A DNA stretch of 64,000 nt from Microbacterium forte (GTDB taxonomy: Bacteria; Actinomycetota; Actinomycetes; Actinomycetales; Microbacteriaceae). The position numbers were made by a program, and so were the translations under genes. Positions 1 to 8,100 of the stretch are shown piece by piece. The number at the start of each line of letters is the position of its first letter. Positions within the stretch are counted from its first letter, which is position 1. The stretch is taken from the NCBI RefSeq assembly GCF_031885415.1, contig NZ_CP116871.1, positions 2,418,001 to 2,482,000 of the forward strand, in the 5' to 3' direction. Below the pieces are notes generated by a model. It saw only the letters and a program-made list of their open reading frames with translations. It did no database searches and was not told where the DNA came from.

Positions 1-99
1 CAGGCGCGTGTGCTGGCCGAGGACCGCGGCATCCGCTGCCTCGTGCTCGACTACGACGACATGAAGGGCATCGAGTCCGGCATCCCCCGCCTCTTCTGA
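1..99 (+). CDS. nucS: Endonuclease NucS (EndoMS), C-terminal end only
   Basis: Only the last 32 residues and stop are in the window. They read in one open frame from the left edge and contain [18 protein letters not shown] and a terminal PRLF, the conserved tail of actinobacterial NucS/EndoMS. This family cuts DNA at mismatches and replaces MutS/MutL mismatch repair in actinobacteria. The C-terminal RLF-type motif of the family is its contact with the beta sliding clamp. The catalytic RecB-like core lies outside the window, so activity cannot be judged. Assignment rests on this short tail, which is very characteristic. Confidence 0.82.
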   Translation, partial: QARVLAEDRGIRCLVLDYDDMKGIESGIPRLF

Positions 100-149
100 G
101 GCGAGCTGCACAGATGTTCACGGCGTTCGGTCGCTTCGCGCACTGCCCA

Positions 150-155
150 TAGGCT
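150..155 (+). promoter_or_regulatory. -10 box (TAGGCT) for a leaderless HAD mRNA
   Basis: TAGGCT ends 7 nt before the ATG at 163, the spacing expected if transcription starts at or next to the start codon. No convincing -35 box is seen. Confidence 0.5.
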
Positions 156-162
156 GGAAGGC

Positions 163-828
163 ATGGCTTCTTCCCCTTACTCGTGCGTGCTCTGGGACGT
201 CGACGGCACCATCGCCGACGCGTCGGTCGGCATCCTCCGCCGCCTGAACGTCGCCCTCACGCACTTCGGTCACCCTGCTCCCACGCGCGAGCAGCTGGTG
301 CACTGGATCGGGCCGCCGATGTTCCAGTCGTTCCAGGCGCAGGCGGGCATGACTCCCGAGCAGTCGGCCGAGGCCGTGAGCTTCTACCGCACGCTCGGCA
401 AGGCCGACGGCTACACGACCGATGTCAGAACGTACCCCGGCGTGCCCGAGATCATCCGCGACCTGCACGACGCCGGCATCCCGCAGGCGACCGCGAGCTC
501 GAAGCCCGAGATCCAGGTCGACGCGATCATCGACTTCTTCGAACTCCGCCCGTACTTCGTCACGACCGTGGGCGCGACACCCGACGAATCGACCCTCGCG
601 TCGAAGACCGACATCGTCGCCGAGGCGCTGCGCCGACTGGCCGACCGAGGCGCCGACGTCTCGCGCCCGGTGCTGATCGGCGACCGTCACCACGATGTCG
701 AGGGCGGCAACGCGAACGGCGTCCCGGTGATCTTCGTCGAGTGGGGCTTCAGCGACACGCATGAAGGCGACGAGGCGGCCTTCCGCGCCGCATCGCCCGA
801 CGAGTTGCGCTCGCTTCTGCTGAACTGA
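163..828 (+). CDS. HAD-superfamily hydrolase, phosphoglycolate phosphatase-like
   Basis: A 221-residue cytoplasmic phosphatase of the haloacid dehalogenase superfamily. The nucleophile motif DVDGT is at residues 12-16, the substrate-specificity cap follows, and the Mg-binding loop GDRHHDVEGG lies near residue 173. Length and motifs fit Gph/PGP-type small-molecule phosphatases, which act on 2-phosphoglycolate or similar phosphate monoesters; the exact substrate cannot be read from sequence. The ATG is chosen because a TAGGCT box sits 7 nt upstream and the catalytic motif starts at the usual distance from the N-terminus. It stands alone between nucS and a repeat-rich gap, so it is probably monocistronic. 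Confidence 0.85.
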   Translation: MASSPYSCVLWDVDGTIADASVGILRRLNVALTHFGHPAPTREQLVHWIGPPMFQSFQAQAGMTPEQSAEAVSFYRTLGKADGYTTDVRTYPGVPEIIRDLHDAGIPQATASSKPEIQVDAIIDFFELRPYFVTTVGATPDESTLASKTDIVAEALRRLADRGADVSRPVLIGDRHHDVEGGNANGVPVIFVEWGFSDTHEGDEAAFRAASPDELRSLLLN

Positions 829-845
829 CCGGCGGGCCCGCCGCC

Positions 846-923
846 TCCGGAGTAGAACTCTCCCCGGGGAGGAGCCTCAGCCCGCAGATCTCCTCCTGAG
901 AGGCAGATCTCCTCCCGAGAGGG
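846..923. repeat. Copy A of a dispersed GC-rich palindromic repeat
   Basis: Holds AACTCTCCCCGGGGAGGA followed by two copies of GCAGATCTCCTCC. The same words recur in intergenic copies at about 34632, 35487 and 40865. It can fold back on itself and sits just after a gene end, like REP-type elements. Confidence 0.6.
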
Positions 924-980
924 TGTCCGGGCACGTCCGTCGAGCGAGCGTCAGCCCGCGAGATCAGCTCACAAAGCACA

Positions 981-1032
981 GAACTCCCCGCCGGAGGGTC
1001 GCAACGGGTGCGGGCCTCCGGTCGGGGAGTTC
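981..1032 (-). terminator. Hairpin terminator after the cold-shock gene
   Basis: GAACTCCCCG and CGGGGAGTTC, extended inward by a CCGGAGG/CCTCCGG pairing, form a long stem directly downstream of the minus-strand csp stop. No clear T-run follows. Confidence 0.6.
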
Positions 1033-1046
1033 TATGACGTCCGCTC

Positions 1047-1253
1047 TCAGAGCGGACGGATGTTCTCAGCCTGCAGGCCCTTGGGGCCCTGCGCCACGTC
1101 GAACTCGACTCGCTGGTTCTCTTCAAGAGAGCGGTAGCCGGATGACTCGATGGCGGAGTAGTGCGCGAAAACGTCAGCGCCGCCGTCGTCGGGGGAGATG
1201 AAGCCGAAGCCCTTCTCCGAGTTGAACCACTTAACCGTGCCCTGGGTGCTCAT
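1047..1253 (-). CDS. Cold-shock protein, CspA family
   Basis: A 68-residue single cold-shock domain. It starts [19 protein letters not shown], giving the RNA-binding motif RNP1 (KGFGFI, residues 14-19), and has RNP2 (VFAHY) near residue 28. The length is the usual 67-70. Such proteins bind single-stranded RNA or DNA and act as RNA chaperones in growth and cold adaptation. The gene is flanked by a terminator hairpin downstream and a perfect 9-bp hairpin in the putative 5' leader. No strong Shine-Dalgarno sequence is visible before the ATG, which may mean the leader structure controls translation, as in other csp genes. Confidence 0.95.
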   Translation of the reverse strand: MSTQGTVKWFNSEKGFGFISPDDGGADVFAHYSAIESSGYRSLEENQRVEFDVAQGPKGLQAENIRPL

Positions 1254-1299
1254 GTACTGCCTGTTCTGCTGGAAAGAAGCCGACGCAGGATGCCCCGAC

Positions 1300-1321
1300 G
1301 TGCTCCACGCTAGTGGAGCAC
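1300..1321 (-). promoter_or_regulatory. Hairpin in the csp 5' leader
   Basis: GTGCTCCAC, a 4-nt loop GCTA, then GTGGAGCAC: a perfect 9-bp stem 47 nt upstream of the csp ATG. Its place suggests a leader structure for cold-shock control of translation or mRNA stability. Confidence 0.45.
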
Positions 1322-1506
1322 GCGCTGAGCGGAAGTCCCGAGGTCAGCCCGTAACCCAAATGTTGCATGAGCGGTCATCCGCGGTCACACGAGGGGGCAC
1401 ACGAACGCGCCCAGAAAATGGTGTGGCCCTCACCGCGGGGGGAGCGATGAGGGCCGAAGACGACCGGAGGGTGCGTCAGATTCCAGCCTAACCCCTCCGG
1501 CACGCG

Positions 1507-1530
1507 TTTGTCCCCCATTTGGGGGACAAA
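1507..1530. other. Perfect inverted repeat
   Basis: TTTGTCCCCC, loop ATTT, GGGGGACAAA: a 10-bp perfect stem. It could be a terminator without a T-run or a protein-binding site. Confidence 0.5.
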
Positions 1531-1564
1531 TCCGAAAACTTGTGAGAAGAAGACAAACGATAGC

Positions 1565-1610
1565 GGCCCTCTCGAGCAATCCGTTGGGGACAGAACTACT
1601 CGAGAGGGCC
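1565..1610. other. Perfect 12-bp inverted repeat
   Basis: GGCCCTCTCGAG and CTCGAGAGGGCC are exact reverse complements separated by 22 nt. The role is unknown; possible operator or terminator. Confidence 0.5.
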
Positions 1611-1784
1611 CAATCGCATGCACGAATCGCCTTTGCCTCTGGGGAAGGCAGCTCGTCTCTGGGGAAGACGAAGACGATCAATCCCCTGTGCATGCAGCTT
1701 CACCCTAGGGGAGGCGATCGGATCCCGCCAAGGGGGGTTGACGATCGCGGTCATCAGTGGGTCGGATGCAGCAGAGTCCCCGAG

Positions 1785-1790
1785 TAGCCT
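1785..1790 (+). promoter_or_regulatory. -10 box (TAGCCT) before the aroE-like gene
   Basis: TAGCCT ends 6 nt before the GTG at 1797. This spacing argues for that GTG, rather than the ATG at 1803, as a leaderless start. Confidence 0.5.
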
Positions 1791-1796
1791 GGTGCG

Positions 1797-2615
1797 GTGA
1801 CCATGCTGAACAAGGACATGACCCTGTGCATCTCGCTGTCTGCACGCCCGAGCAACAACGGCACGCGATTCCACAACTTCCTCTACGAAGAGCTCGGCCT
1901 CAACTGGATCTACAAAGCGTTCGCGCCGACCGACCTGGGCCAGGCGATCGCCGGCGTGCGGGGTCTCGGCATCCGCGGCTGCGCGATCTCGATGCCCTAC
2001 AAAGAGGACGTCATCGCGCTCGTCGACCGTATGGATCCCTCTGCGACCGCCATCGACTCGGTGAACACGATCGTGAACGACGACGGGGTGCTCACGGCCT
2101 ACAACACCGACTACAGCGCGATCGCCCAGCTGATCGAGCGCAACTCGCTCGACTCCTCGGCATCCGTGCTGCTGCGCGGCTCGGGCGGAATGGCGAAGGC
2201 CACGGCCGCCGCCTTCCGTGACGCAGGCTTCGCTCGTGTGACCATCGCCGCCCGCAACGAAGCGCGCGGTCGGGGGCTCGCCGACCTCTACGGGTTCGCC
2301 TGGAAGGCCGATGCGGATGCCGCGACCGCCGACATCATCGTGAACATCACGCCGATCGGCATGGCGGGTGGGGCGGACGAGCATGCGCTGTCGTTCACCG
2401 AGGAGCAGATCGCTGCGGCATCCGTCGTGTTCGACGTCGTCGCCCTGCCTGCCGAGACGCCGTTGATCGCGGCGGGGCGCGAGGCCGGGAAGACCGTCAT
2501 CACCGGCGCCGAGGTGGCGACGCTGCAGGCGCTCGAGCAGTTCGTGCTCTACACGGGCATCCGCCCGACCGCCGAGCAGGTCGCGGCGGCCGAGGAGTTC
2601 ATGCGGGCGCAGTGA
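1797..2615 (+). CDS. Shikimate dehydrogenase family protein (AroE-like)
   Basis: A 272-residue NAD(P)-dependent dehydrogenase. The N-terminal half has the substrate region ending in SMPYKEDV (catalytic Lys) and AYNTDYSA (Asp partner). The Rossmann half has a GSGGMAKA nucleotide-binding turn and NITPIGM, the family NxTPxGM motif. AroE reduces 3-dehydroshikimate to shikimate in the cytoplasm. This one stands alone, not with other aro genes, so it may be a paralogue acting on quinate or a related compound. The GTG at 1797 is preferred because of the TAGCCT box 6 nt upstream; an in-frame ATG at 1803 is the alternative. Confidence 0.8.
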   Translation: MTMLNKDMTLCISLSARPSNNGTRFHNFLYEELGLNWIYKAFAPTDLGQAIAGVRGLGIRGCAISMPYKEDVIALVDRMDPSATAIDSVNTIVNDDGVLTAYNTDYSAIAQLIERNSLDSSASVLLRGSGGMAKATAAAFRDAGFARVTIAARNEARGRGLADLYGFAWKADADAATADIIVNITPIGMAGGADEHALSFTEEQIAAASVVFDVVALPAETPLIAAGREAGKTVITGAEVATLQALEQFVLYTGIRPTAEQVAAAEEFMRAQ

Positions 2616-2645
2616 CCACCGCGCCCGCATGACCCGGCGGTGGCG

Positions 2646-3479
2646 TCAGCCGTTGAACTCGGCGGGGTGCGGGCCGGTGCGTCCGTCGCGCTCGAGGAGA
2701 TCGACGGCCGCGAGCTCGTCGGCGCTGAGCTCGAAACCGAACACGTCGAGGTTCTCCGCGATGCGGGCGGGGGTCACCGACTTGGGGATCACGACTCGCC
2801 CCTGCTGCAGATGCCACCGCAGCACGATCTGCGCAGGGGTCTTGCCGTGGCGGTCGGCGATCTCGATGACCGAGCCGTCGCCGAGAACGGCGCCCTGTGC
2901 GAGCGGGCTCCACGCCTCGGTGATGATCCCCCGCTGAGCATTCGCCGCCGCAACCGCACGGTTCTGCAGCGCCGGGTGCAGCTCGACCTGGTTGACCGCG
3001 GGCACGACGCCGCCCTCGGACACGAGCCGTTCGAGGTGCTCCGGCTCGAAGTTCGAGACCCCGATCGCCCGCACCCGTCCGTCAGCGTAGAGACGCTCGA
3101 GCGCGCGCCAGGTGTCGGGATACGTCGCCAGAGCCGGCGTCGGCCAATGGATCAGGTACAGGTCGAGGCTTTCGAGCCCCAGTCGCTCGAGCGATGCGTC
3201 GTAGGCGCGCAGCGTGGCATCGAATCCGTGATCGGAGATCCACACCTTCGACGTGATGAACAGCTCGTCGCGCGCGATGCCCGAGTCGGCGATCGCGCGC
3301 CCGACGCCCGCCTCATTGCCGTAGACCGCTGCGGTGTCGATGCTGCGGTATCCGGCGTCGAGGGCCGCGGCCACGGCATCCGTCGTCTCGGCATCCGGCA
3401 CCTGGAAGACGCCGTAGCCGAGCTGAGGCATCTCGATCCCGTTGTTCAGGGTGACTGTGGGGATTGCGGGGGTGTTCAC
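2646..3479 (-). CDS. Aldo/keto reductase, 2,5-diketo-gluconate reductase type
   Basis: A 277-residue (alpha/beta)8-barrel NADPH-dependent reductase. The catalytic tetrad is visible: Asp48 and Tyr53 in SIDTAAVYGNE, Lys78 in FITSKVW and His111 in LIHWP. IPKSV near the C-terminus contacts the NADPH phosphate in this family. The GTG start is chosen because GAAGGAA lies about 8 nt upstream and the protein then begins as the family does. It follows the MFS gene by 38 bp on the same strand, so they are probably co-transcribed and controlled by the divergent MarR regulator. A carbonyl or quinone detoxification role is inference. Confidence 0.88.
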   Translation of the reverse strand: MNTPAIPTVTLNNGIEMPQLGYGVFQVPDAETTDAVAAALDAGYRSIDTAAVYGNEAGVGRAIADSGIARDELFITSKVWISDHGFDATLRAYDASLERLGLESLDLYLIHWPTPALATYPDTWRALERLYADGRVRAIGVSNFEPEHLERLVSEGGVVPAVNQVELHPALQNRAVAAANAQRGIITEAWSPLAQGAVLGDGSVIEIADRHGKTPAQIVLRWHLQQGRVVIPKSVTPARIAENLDVFGFELSADELAAVDLLERDGRTGPHPAEFNG

Positions 3480-3517
3480 TGCTGATTCCTTCTCGTTCTG
3501 TCTGCGGGTGTGTGCGG

Positions 3518-4705
3518 TCATGCGGCGACGGTCTGGAGGGTGCCGGTCGCTGCGGGCGACGGCCGCCGGGCCGCGACGACGGCGATCACCATGACGATCA
3601 GAGCGGATGCCGTGATCGCGGCGCCGATCCAGATGGGCGAGGTGTAGCCGAGCCCCGCCGAGATGCCGAGGCCCCCCGCCCAGGCGCCGAGGGCGTTGCC
3701 GACGTTGAACGCGCCGATGTTGGCGCCGGAGGCGAGAGTCGGTGCTCCGCCGGCGTAGTGCATGATGCGGCTCTGCAACGCGGGCACCGTGCCGAATCCG
3801 AACGCGCCCATCAGCACGAGGATCGCCGTCGTCACGGGCTGCGACCAGGCGAAGAACCCGAACAGCACGAGCACGACCACCAGGGCCGAGATGAAGATGA
3901 GGAGGGTGCGGTCGATCGAGCGGTCGGCCAGGCGCCCGCCGATCCCGTTGCCCGCCACGAGCCCGACGCCGAACAGCACGAGCAGCCACGGCACGGCGGT
4001 GTCGGCGAATCCGGTGACGTCGGTGAGCGTGTAGGCGATGTACGTGAAGGCGCCGAACATCCCGCCGAACGCGAGGGCTGTGACGATGAGCGAGAGCCAC
4101 ACCTGACCCGATCGGAAGGCACGGAGTTCGCTGCGCAGACTCACCTGCGCACCGGCCGACCTCGGGGCGGTGACGAGCAGCGCGATGCCGGCGAAGGCGA
4201 CGACGCCGATGACCGAGATCACCCAGAACGTCGAGCGCCAGCCGAACTGCTGTCCGAGGAACGTGCCGAAGGGAACGCCGAACACGTTGGCCGCCGTGAG
4301 GCCGGTGAACATGATCGCGATCGCCCTGGCCTTCTTCTCGGGCGCGACGAGCTCGGCCGCGACGACCGATCCGATGCCGAAGAACGCGCCGTGGCACAGG
4401 GCGGCGATGATGCGGCCGATCATGGCCACCGAGTAGTCAGGGGCGAGGGCCGTGATCGCGTTGCCCACGATGAACAGCACGACGAGGCCGAGCAGCACGG
4501 GTTTGCGCGGCAGGCGCGTGGTGGCGGCGGTGAGGCCGAGGGCGCCGACGACGACGCTCAGCGCGTAACCCGAGATCAGCCAGCCGGCCGTGGCCTCGGT
4601 GACGCCGAAGTCGGTCGCGACCTCGGGGAGCAGGCCCATGATCACGAACTCCGTGAGTCCGATCCCGAAGGCGCCGATGGCGAGTGCGATGAGTCCGAGT
4701 GGCAT
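3518..4705 (-). CDS. MFS drug/metabolite efflux transporter, DHA1 family
   Basis: A 395-residue inner-membrane protein with about 12 hydrophobic segments. The opening GLIALAIGAFGIGLTEFV and the motif GRLADRSIDR between helices are typical of the AraJ/YdhP branch of DHA1 transporters, which export sugars, drugs or other small molecules using the proton gradient. The ATG at 4705 gives the usual N-terminus. It leads an apparent two-gene unit with the aldo/keto reductase and shares a 113-bp divergent region with a MarR gene. That region holds a perfect 10-bp inverted repeat, which suggests repression by that regulator and induction by a toxic substrate. Confidence 0.88.
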   Translation of the reverse strand: MPLGLIALAIGAFGIGLTEFVIMGLLPEVATDFGVTEATAGWLISGYALSVVVGALGLTAATTRLPRKPVLLGLVVLFIVGNAITALAPDYSVAMIGRIIAALCHGAFFGIGSVVAAELVAPEKKARAIAIMFTGLTAANVFGVPFGTFLGQQFGWRSTFWVISVIGVVAFAGIALLVTAPRSAGAQVSLRSELRAFRSGQVWLSLIVTALAFGGMFGAFTYIAYTLTDVTGFADTAVPWLLVLFGVGLVAGNGIGGRLADRSIDRTLLIFISALVVVLVLFGFFAWSQPVTTAILVLMGAFGFGTVPALQSRIMHYAGGAPTLASGANIGAFNVGNALGAWAGGLGISAGLGYTSPIWIGAAITASALIVMVIAVVAARRPSPAATGTLQTVAA

Positions 4706-4730
4706 GGGTGTGCTCCGTGGTCCTCTGCTA

Positions 4731-4807
4731 AAGTAGTTGCAGACGCGGGATATTGCGTCCGACGGATAATCATTGCACACGCAACTATCCAGCGCAAGCA
4801 ACTACTT
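4731..4807. promoter_or_regulatory. Divergent MarR operator region
   Basis: AAGTAGTTGC at 4731-4740 and its exact reverse complement GCAACTACTT at 4798-4807 flank the divergent promoters. A further GCAACTA at 4780-4786 repeats the half-site. Probable binding sites for the MarR protein. Confidence 0.6.
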
Positions 4808-4818
4808 CGGAGGTCACT

Positions 4819-5268
4819 GTGGGCATCTCAGACGACGCTGTCGAGATCCGCGCGCGCGGCTGGCGCACGCTCGCCGCACTGCACGGCATCATCGAGGCCG
4901 ATCTCGAGAAGGCGCTCGGCGCCTCGGTCGGCCTCTCGGTCGTCGAGTACACGGTGCTCGACGCCCTCAGCAGGCAGGACGGCTGGCACATGCGGATGCA
5001 GCAGCTCGCCCGCGCGACGGCGCTGAGCCCGAGCGCGACGACCAGACTCGTGACCCGTCTCGAAGACCGCGGGCTGCTCACCCGCATCCTCTGCGCCGAT
5101 GACCGCCGCGGCATCTACACCGAGCTCACCGCCGCCGGTCAGGCGCTCTACGAACAGGCGCATCCGATCCACGATGAGACGCTCGAACGCGCTCTCGGAG
5201 ACGCGGTCGCGCAGCCGGAGCTCGCGCCCGTCGTGCATGCTCTGCAGGCAGTGACCGTCGGCGCCTGA
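4819..5268 (+). CDS. MarR family transcriptional regulator
   Basis: A 149-residue winged-helix dimeric repressor. The recognition region MQQLARATALSPSATTRLV is followed by the beta-wing LEDRGLLTRI, then D-DRRG, the conserved wing-tip motif of MarR. The GTG start at 4819 has CGGAGG 5-6 nt upstream; a longer in-frame start at 4753 would lie inside the operator region. It is divergent from the MFS/aldo-keto reductase pair and most likely represses both that pair and itself through the repeated GCAACTA sites. The inducing ligand is unknown. Confidence 0.9.
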   Translation: MGISDDAVEIRARGWRTLAALHGIIEADLEKALGASVGLSVVEYTVLDALSRQDGWHMRMQQLARATALSPSATTRLVTRLEDRGLLTRILCADDRRGIYTELTAAGQALYEQAHPIHDETLERALGDAVAQPELAPVVHALQAVTVGA

Positions 5269-5285
5269 GCGCCCGCTCGCCGTCG

Positions 5286-6278
5286 TCAGTCGGTGGTCGA
5301 GAGCCGAACGGAGGGCATGTCACCCTCCCAGTCGAGCGGCAGGGCGGCGATACCCCGGTAGATGAAGAGGTCGTCCCATCCGTGGAAGACGAGCACATCG
5401 CCGTCGGGTGTGGAGACGACGTCCTGACCCCCCGGACCGATGTAGCGGTCGTCGGCGGACGAGGTGGAGAGGACGGGGTCCGGCAGCTTCTCGTAGGGTC
5501 CGAGCAGCGACGGGGACGTCGCCGCGCCGATCGCGTAGTCCTCGGAGCCGTAGTCGTTCGCCGAGTAGAGCAGGACGTAGGTGCCGTCACGCTCGACCAG
5601 CACCGGCGCCTCCACCAGATGCCCTTCCCAGGCCTCGGTCTGCATGACCAATCGGGTCGCCGGTCCCGCCAGCTGGGTGCCGTCGGCGGAGACGGGCGCG
5701 ATCTGGATCCACGTGTCGAGCTCGCAGCAGTTGCCGTCGTTCTTCCACAGGAGGAACCGCGACCCGTCGTCGTCGACGAAGGCGGCGGGGTCGATCGCGC
5801 CGCCCTCTTCGAGCGGGCAGATCATCGGCTCCGCGCCGACAGCGACATAGGGACCCGTGAGCGAGTCGGCGGTGGCGGATCCGATGCACTGCCTCCCGGA
5901 GTCGGCGTGCTCGGCCGAGAAGTACATCACGAAGCTCCCGTCGGCTCGTTCCGAGACGTCCGGCGCCCAGGTCCGCCCCGCGCTGGCCCATGCCGGAAGG
6001 ACCGGCAGCGCGTCATCGGTCGAGACGTCCCATGTGACCAGGTCGGTCGAGGTGGCGAACTGCACGTTCGCGCCCTGATTCTCGGTGGCGAAGGCGACGT
6101 ACCCGTCGTCGCCGTGGACGACGTCGGGATCGGCGAAGTCCTGATCGATGAGGAACGGCGCCCGCTCCACGGTCGCCTCGGGTTCGGCCTCGCCGGAGCA
6201 TCCCACGACACCGACGCCCAGAGCGAGGATGATGCTCGCGGCGACCGTGGACGCGAGCTTCTTCGCGACCTGGGTCAC
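5286..6278 (-). CDS. Glycoside hydrolase family 43 lipoprotein
   Basis: A 330-residue secreted lipoprotein. The N-terminus has a basic start, a hydrophobic stretch and a lipobox ending GVVGC near residue 26, so it should be anchored outside the membrane. The five-bladed propeller residues of GH43 are visible: base Asp in DFADPDVVHG near residue 48, the pKa-modulating Asp in GAIDPAAF near 161 and the acid Glu in VEAPVLV near 222. GH43 enzymes release arabinose, xylose or galactose from plant polysaccharides. The gene is last in the importer operon and overlaps the upstream permease by 4 bp (GTGA), so hydrolysis and uptake are coupled. Confidence 0.82.
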   Translation of the reverse strand: MTQVAKKLASTVAASIILALGVGVVGCSGEAEPEATVERAPFLIDQDFADPDVVHGDDGYVAFATENQGANVQFATSTDLVTWDVSTDDALPVLPAWASAGRTWAPDVSERADGSFVMYFSAEHADSGRQCIGSATADSLTGPYVAVGAEPMICPLEEGGAIDPAAFVDDDGSRFLLWKNDGNCCELDTWIQIAPVSADGTQLAGPATRLVMQTEAWEGHLVEAPVLVERDGTYVLLYSANDYGSEDYAIGAATSPSLLGPYEKLPDPVLSTSSADDRYIGPGGQDVVSTPDGDVLVFHGWDDLFIYRGIAALPLDWEGDMPSVRLSTTD

Positions 6279-7129
6279 CCCTTGACCGCCGATCCGGCGA
6301 CGGATTCGACGATCTGCCGCTGCGCGATCGCGAAGAGGATCAGGACGGGGACGGATGCGATCACCGCTCCTGCCATGACGATCGCGAAGTGCGTCGAGTA
6401 GGCGCCCTGCAATTGGCTGAGTCCCGGCTGCAACGTGAGGTTCTCGGGGCTCAGCAGCACGTACACCGGCCAGAGGAAGTCGTTCCAGTTGCCGAGGAAC
6501 GACAGCACCGCCAGAGTCGCCAACGCGGGTCGAGCGAGCGGAAGCACCACCTGCACGAAGATCCGGATGTCGCCGGCACCGTCGATGCGGGCGGCCTCCT
6601 CGATCTCGGGCGGCAGCCCGACGAAGAACTGTCGCAGGAAGAAGATTCCGAAGGCACCGGCGGCACCGGGCACCGTGATGGCCCAGATCGTGTCGAGCCA
6701 GCCGAGGTTCTGCACGATCAGGTAGTTCGGGATGAGGAAGACCACCGGAGGAACGAGAAGCGTCGCGATGATGACGCCGAAGATGATCCTCTTGCCCGCG
6801 AACTCGAGCCGAGCCAGTGCATACGCCCCCATCGACGCCGTCACGAGGATCAGGACGGTCTGCAGGGTCGCGGCGGCGAAGCTGTTCCAGAGCCAGAGGA
6901 AGATCGGCTGCTCTCCCGAGCCGAGCAGGCTCTGGTAGGCCTCGATCGAGAACGGGTCCGGCAGCGAGAACGGCGATCTGATCGCATCGGCATCGGTCTT
7001 GAACGACGTGATCAGCATCCACAGAAGCGGGAGGACGATCACGAGAGCCAGTGCGACGAGCGCGGCATAGAGGGCGACGCGCCCCCACGTGCGGCGAGCG
7101 GACGGGCGACGGGTCAGTGCTGTGGTCAT
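6275..7129 (-). CDS. ABC sugar transporter permease, MalG-like
   Basis: A 284-residue inner-membrane subunit with six predicted helices. The cytoplasmic EAA loop reads EEAARIDGAGDIRIFVQVVL, the docking site for the ATPase. Position as second permease and the length match CUT1-family carbohydrate importers. It overlaps the upstream permease by 4 bp and the downstream GH43 gene by 4 bp, so the set is translationally coupled. No ATPase gene is encoded in the operon; CUT1 systems in actinobacteria often share one MsiK-type ATPase encoded elsewhere, and that is assumed here. Confidence 0.92.
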   Translation of the reverse strand: MTTALTRRPSARRTWGRVALYAALVALALVIVLPLLWMLITSFKTDADAIRSPFSLPDPFSIEAYQSLLGSGEQPIFLWLWNSFAAATLQTVLILVTASMGAYALARLEFAGKRIIFGVIIATLLVPPVVFLIPNYLIVQNLGWLDTIWAITVPGAAGAFGIFFLRQFFVGLPPEIEEAARIDGAGDIRIFVQVVLPLARPALATLAVLSFLGNWNDFLWPVYVLLSPENLTLQPGLSQLQGAYSTHFAIVMAGAVIASVPVLILFAIAQRQIVESVAGSAVKG

Positions 7130-8100
7130 GATGCCTTCTCGACTCGTTCGCGCTGCAGCCGGAAATTGATCACGCTGACGATCGCGAGCGCGAGGAACAG
7201 GATGTAGCTCATGGCGGCAGCCGGTGCCATGTTGTTCTGCGAGAGACCCTGGTCGGCGATGTACATGATCACCGTCCGCGTCTCGGTGCCCGGGCCGCCC
7301 TTCGTGAGGAGGTAGGACTGGCCGAACATGTTCGCCGACGCGAGGATCGTGGTCGTGGTGATGAAGGTCATCACCGGACGGAGTCCTGGAAGGGTGACGC
7401 TCGAGAACTTCCGCATCGCTCCGGCGCCGTCGAGCGCGGCCGCTTCATAGAGGTCGCCGTTGATGCCCTTGAGGCCGGCCAGGAAGATGATCGTGTTGAG
7501 TCCCATGGTCCACCAGACGGTGACGCCGACGATGGAGACCCAGACCCAGGGGACGTCGACCGTCCACGGGATGTCCGAGGGGAGCCCGACCACGCCGAGC
7601 AGGTGGTTGAGGATGCCCGACTGCGTGTCGAAGATGTAGCCCCAGATCACGCCGATGACCGCGACGCCGAGCACATACGGCGCGAAGAAGATCGTGCGGA
7701 ACGTCGTGGCCGCGCGGATGCGCTGGTTCAGCAGGATCGCCACGAGAAGCGGGATGACGACGAGGAACGGCACGCTGATCACGATGAAGATCCCGGTGAC
7801 GCTCATCGACTTCCAGAAGTCGCTGGAGAGCACGTTGCCCGGGGTGAACAGATCGATGTAGTTCTGGAATCCGACGAACTCCTGCACGTCGCGGAACGGG
7901 CTCCAGTTGGTGAGGCTCATCCAGATGCCGAAGATCCCTGGGCCGGCGACGAAAGTCAGGAAGAGCACGAGGAACGGAGCGAGGAACAGATACGCGGTGA
8001 GCGTCTTGCGCCGAGAGGATGCGGAGCCCGCAGGTCTGCGCGGGTGTCGCCCCCCAGCGCTGCTGCGCTGGGGGGCGACGAGGGTGGCTGTCTCAGTCAC
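7126..8100 (-). CDS. ABC sugar transporter permease, MalF/UgpA-like
   Basis: A 324-residue inner-membrane protein with a basic cytoplasmic N-terminus and six helices after residue 30. The EAA loop contains YEAAALDGAGAMRKFSSVTL. It pairs with the MalG-like permease to form the channel of a CUT1 sugar importer. It starts with GTG and overlaps the end of the solute-binding protein gene by 8 bp (GTGACTGA shared in two frames), which indicates translational coupling. No substrate can be assigned from this subunit alone; the flanking GH43 and GH2 enzymes suggest an arabinose-, galactose- or xylose-containing oligosaccharide. Confidence 0.92.
   Translation of the reverse strand: MTETATLVAPQRSSAGGRHPRRPAGSASSRRKTLTAYLFLAPFLVLFLTFVAGPGIFGIWMSLTNWSPFRDVQEFVGFQNYIDLFTPGNVLSSDFWKSMSVTGIFIVISVPFLVVIPLLVAILLNQRIRAATTFRTIFFAPYVLGVAVIGVIWGYIFDTQSGILNHLLGVVGLPSDIPWTVDVPWVWVSIVGVTVWWTMGLNTIIFLAGLKGINGDLYEAAALDGAGAMRKFSSVTLPGLRPVMTFITTTTILASANMFGQSYLLTKGGPGTETRTVIMYIADQGLSQNNMAPAAAMSYILFLALAIVSVINFRLQRERVEKAS

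Larger units (their letters stand above)
1254..1796. other. Intergenic region with three hairpins, no convincing gene
   Basis: A 543-nt stretch between csp and the aroE-like gene. I see no open frame with a recognisable protein. It contains three perfect inverted repeats, listed separately, and a twice-occurring word TCTGGGGAAG near 1637-1666. Much of it is probably the csp leader and promoter plus regulatory DNA. Confidence 0.5.

Noticed and set aside
1375-1787. Several overlapping short frames on both strands upstream of the aroE-like gene.
   Set aside because: None has a convincing ribosome site or a protein-like pattern, and they cross perfect hairpins.
2646-4397. A 583-codon minus-strand frame seeming to fuse an Arg-rich protein to the aldo/keto reductase.
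   Set aside because: Its first half is the antisense-frame reading of the MFS gene; the reductase has its own GTG with a ribosome site at 3479.
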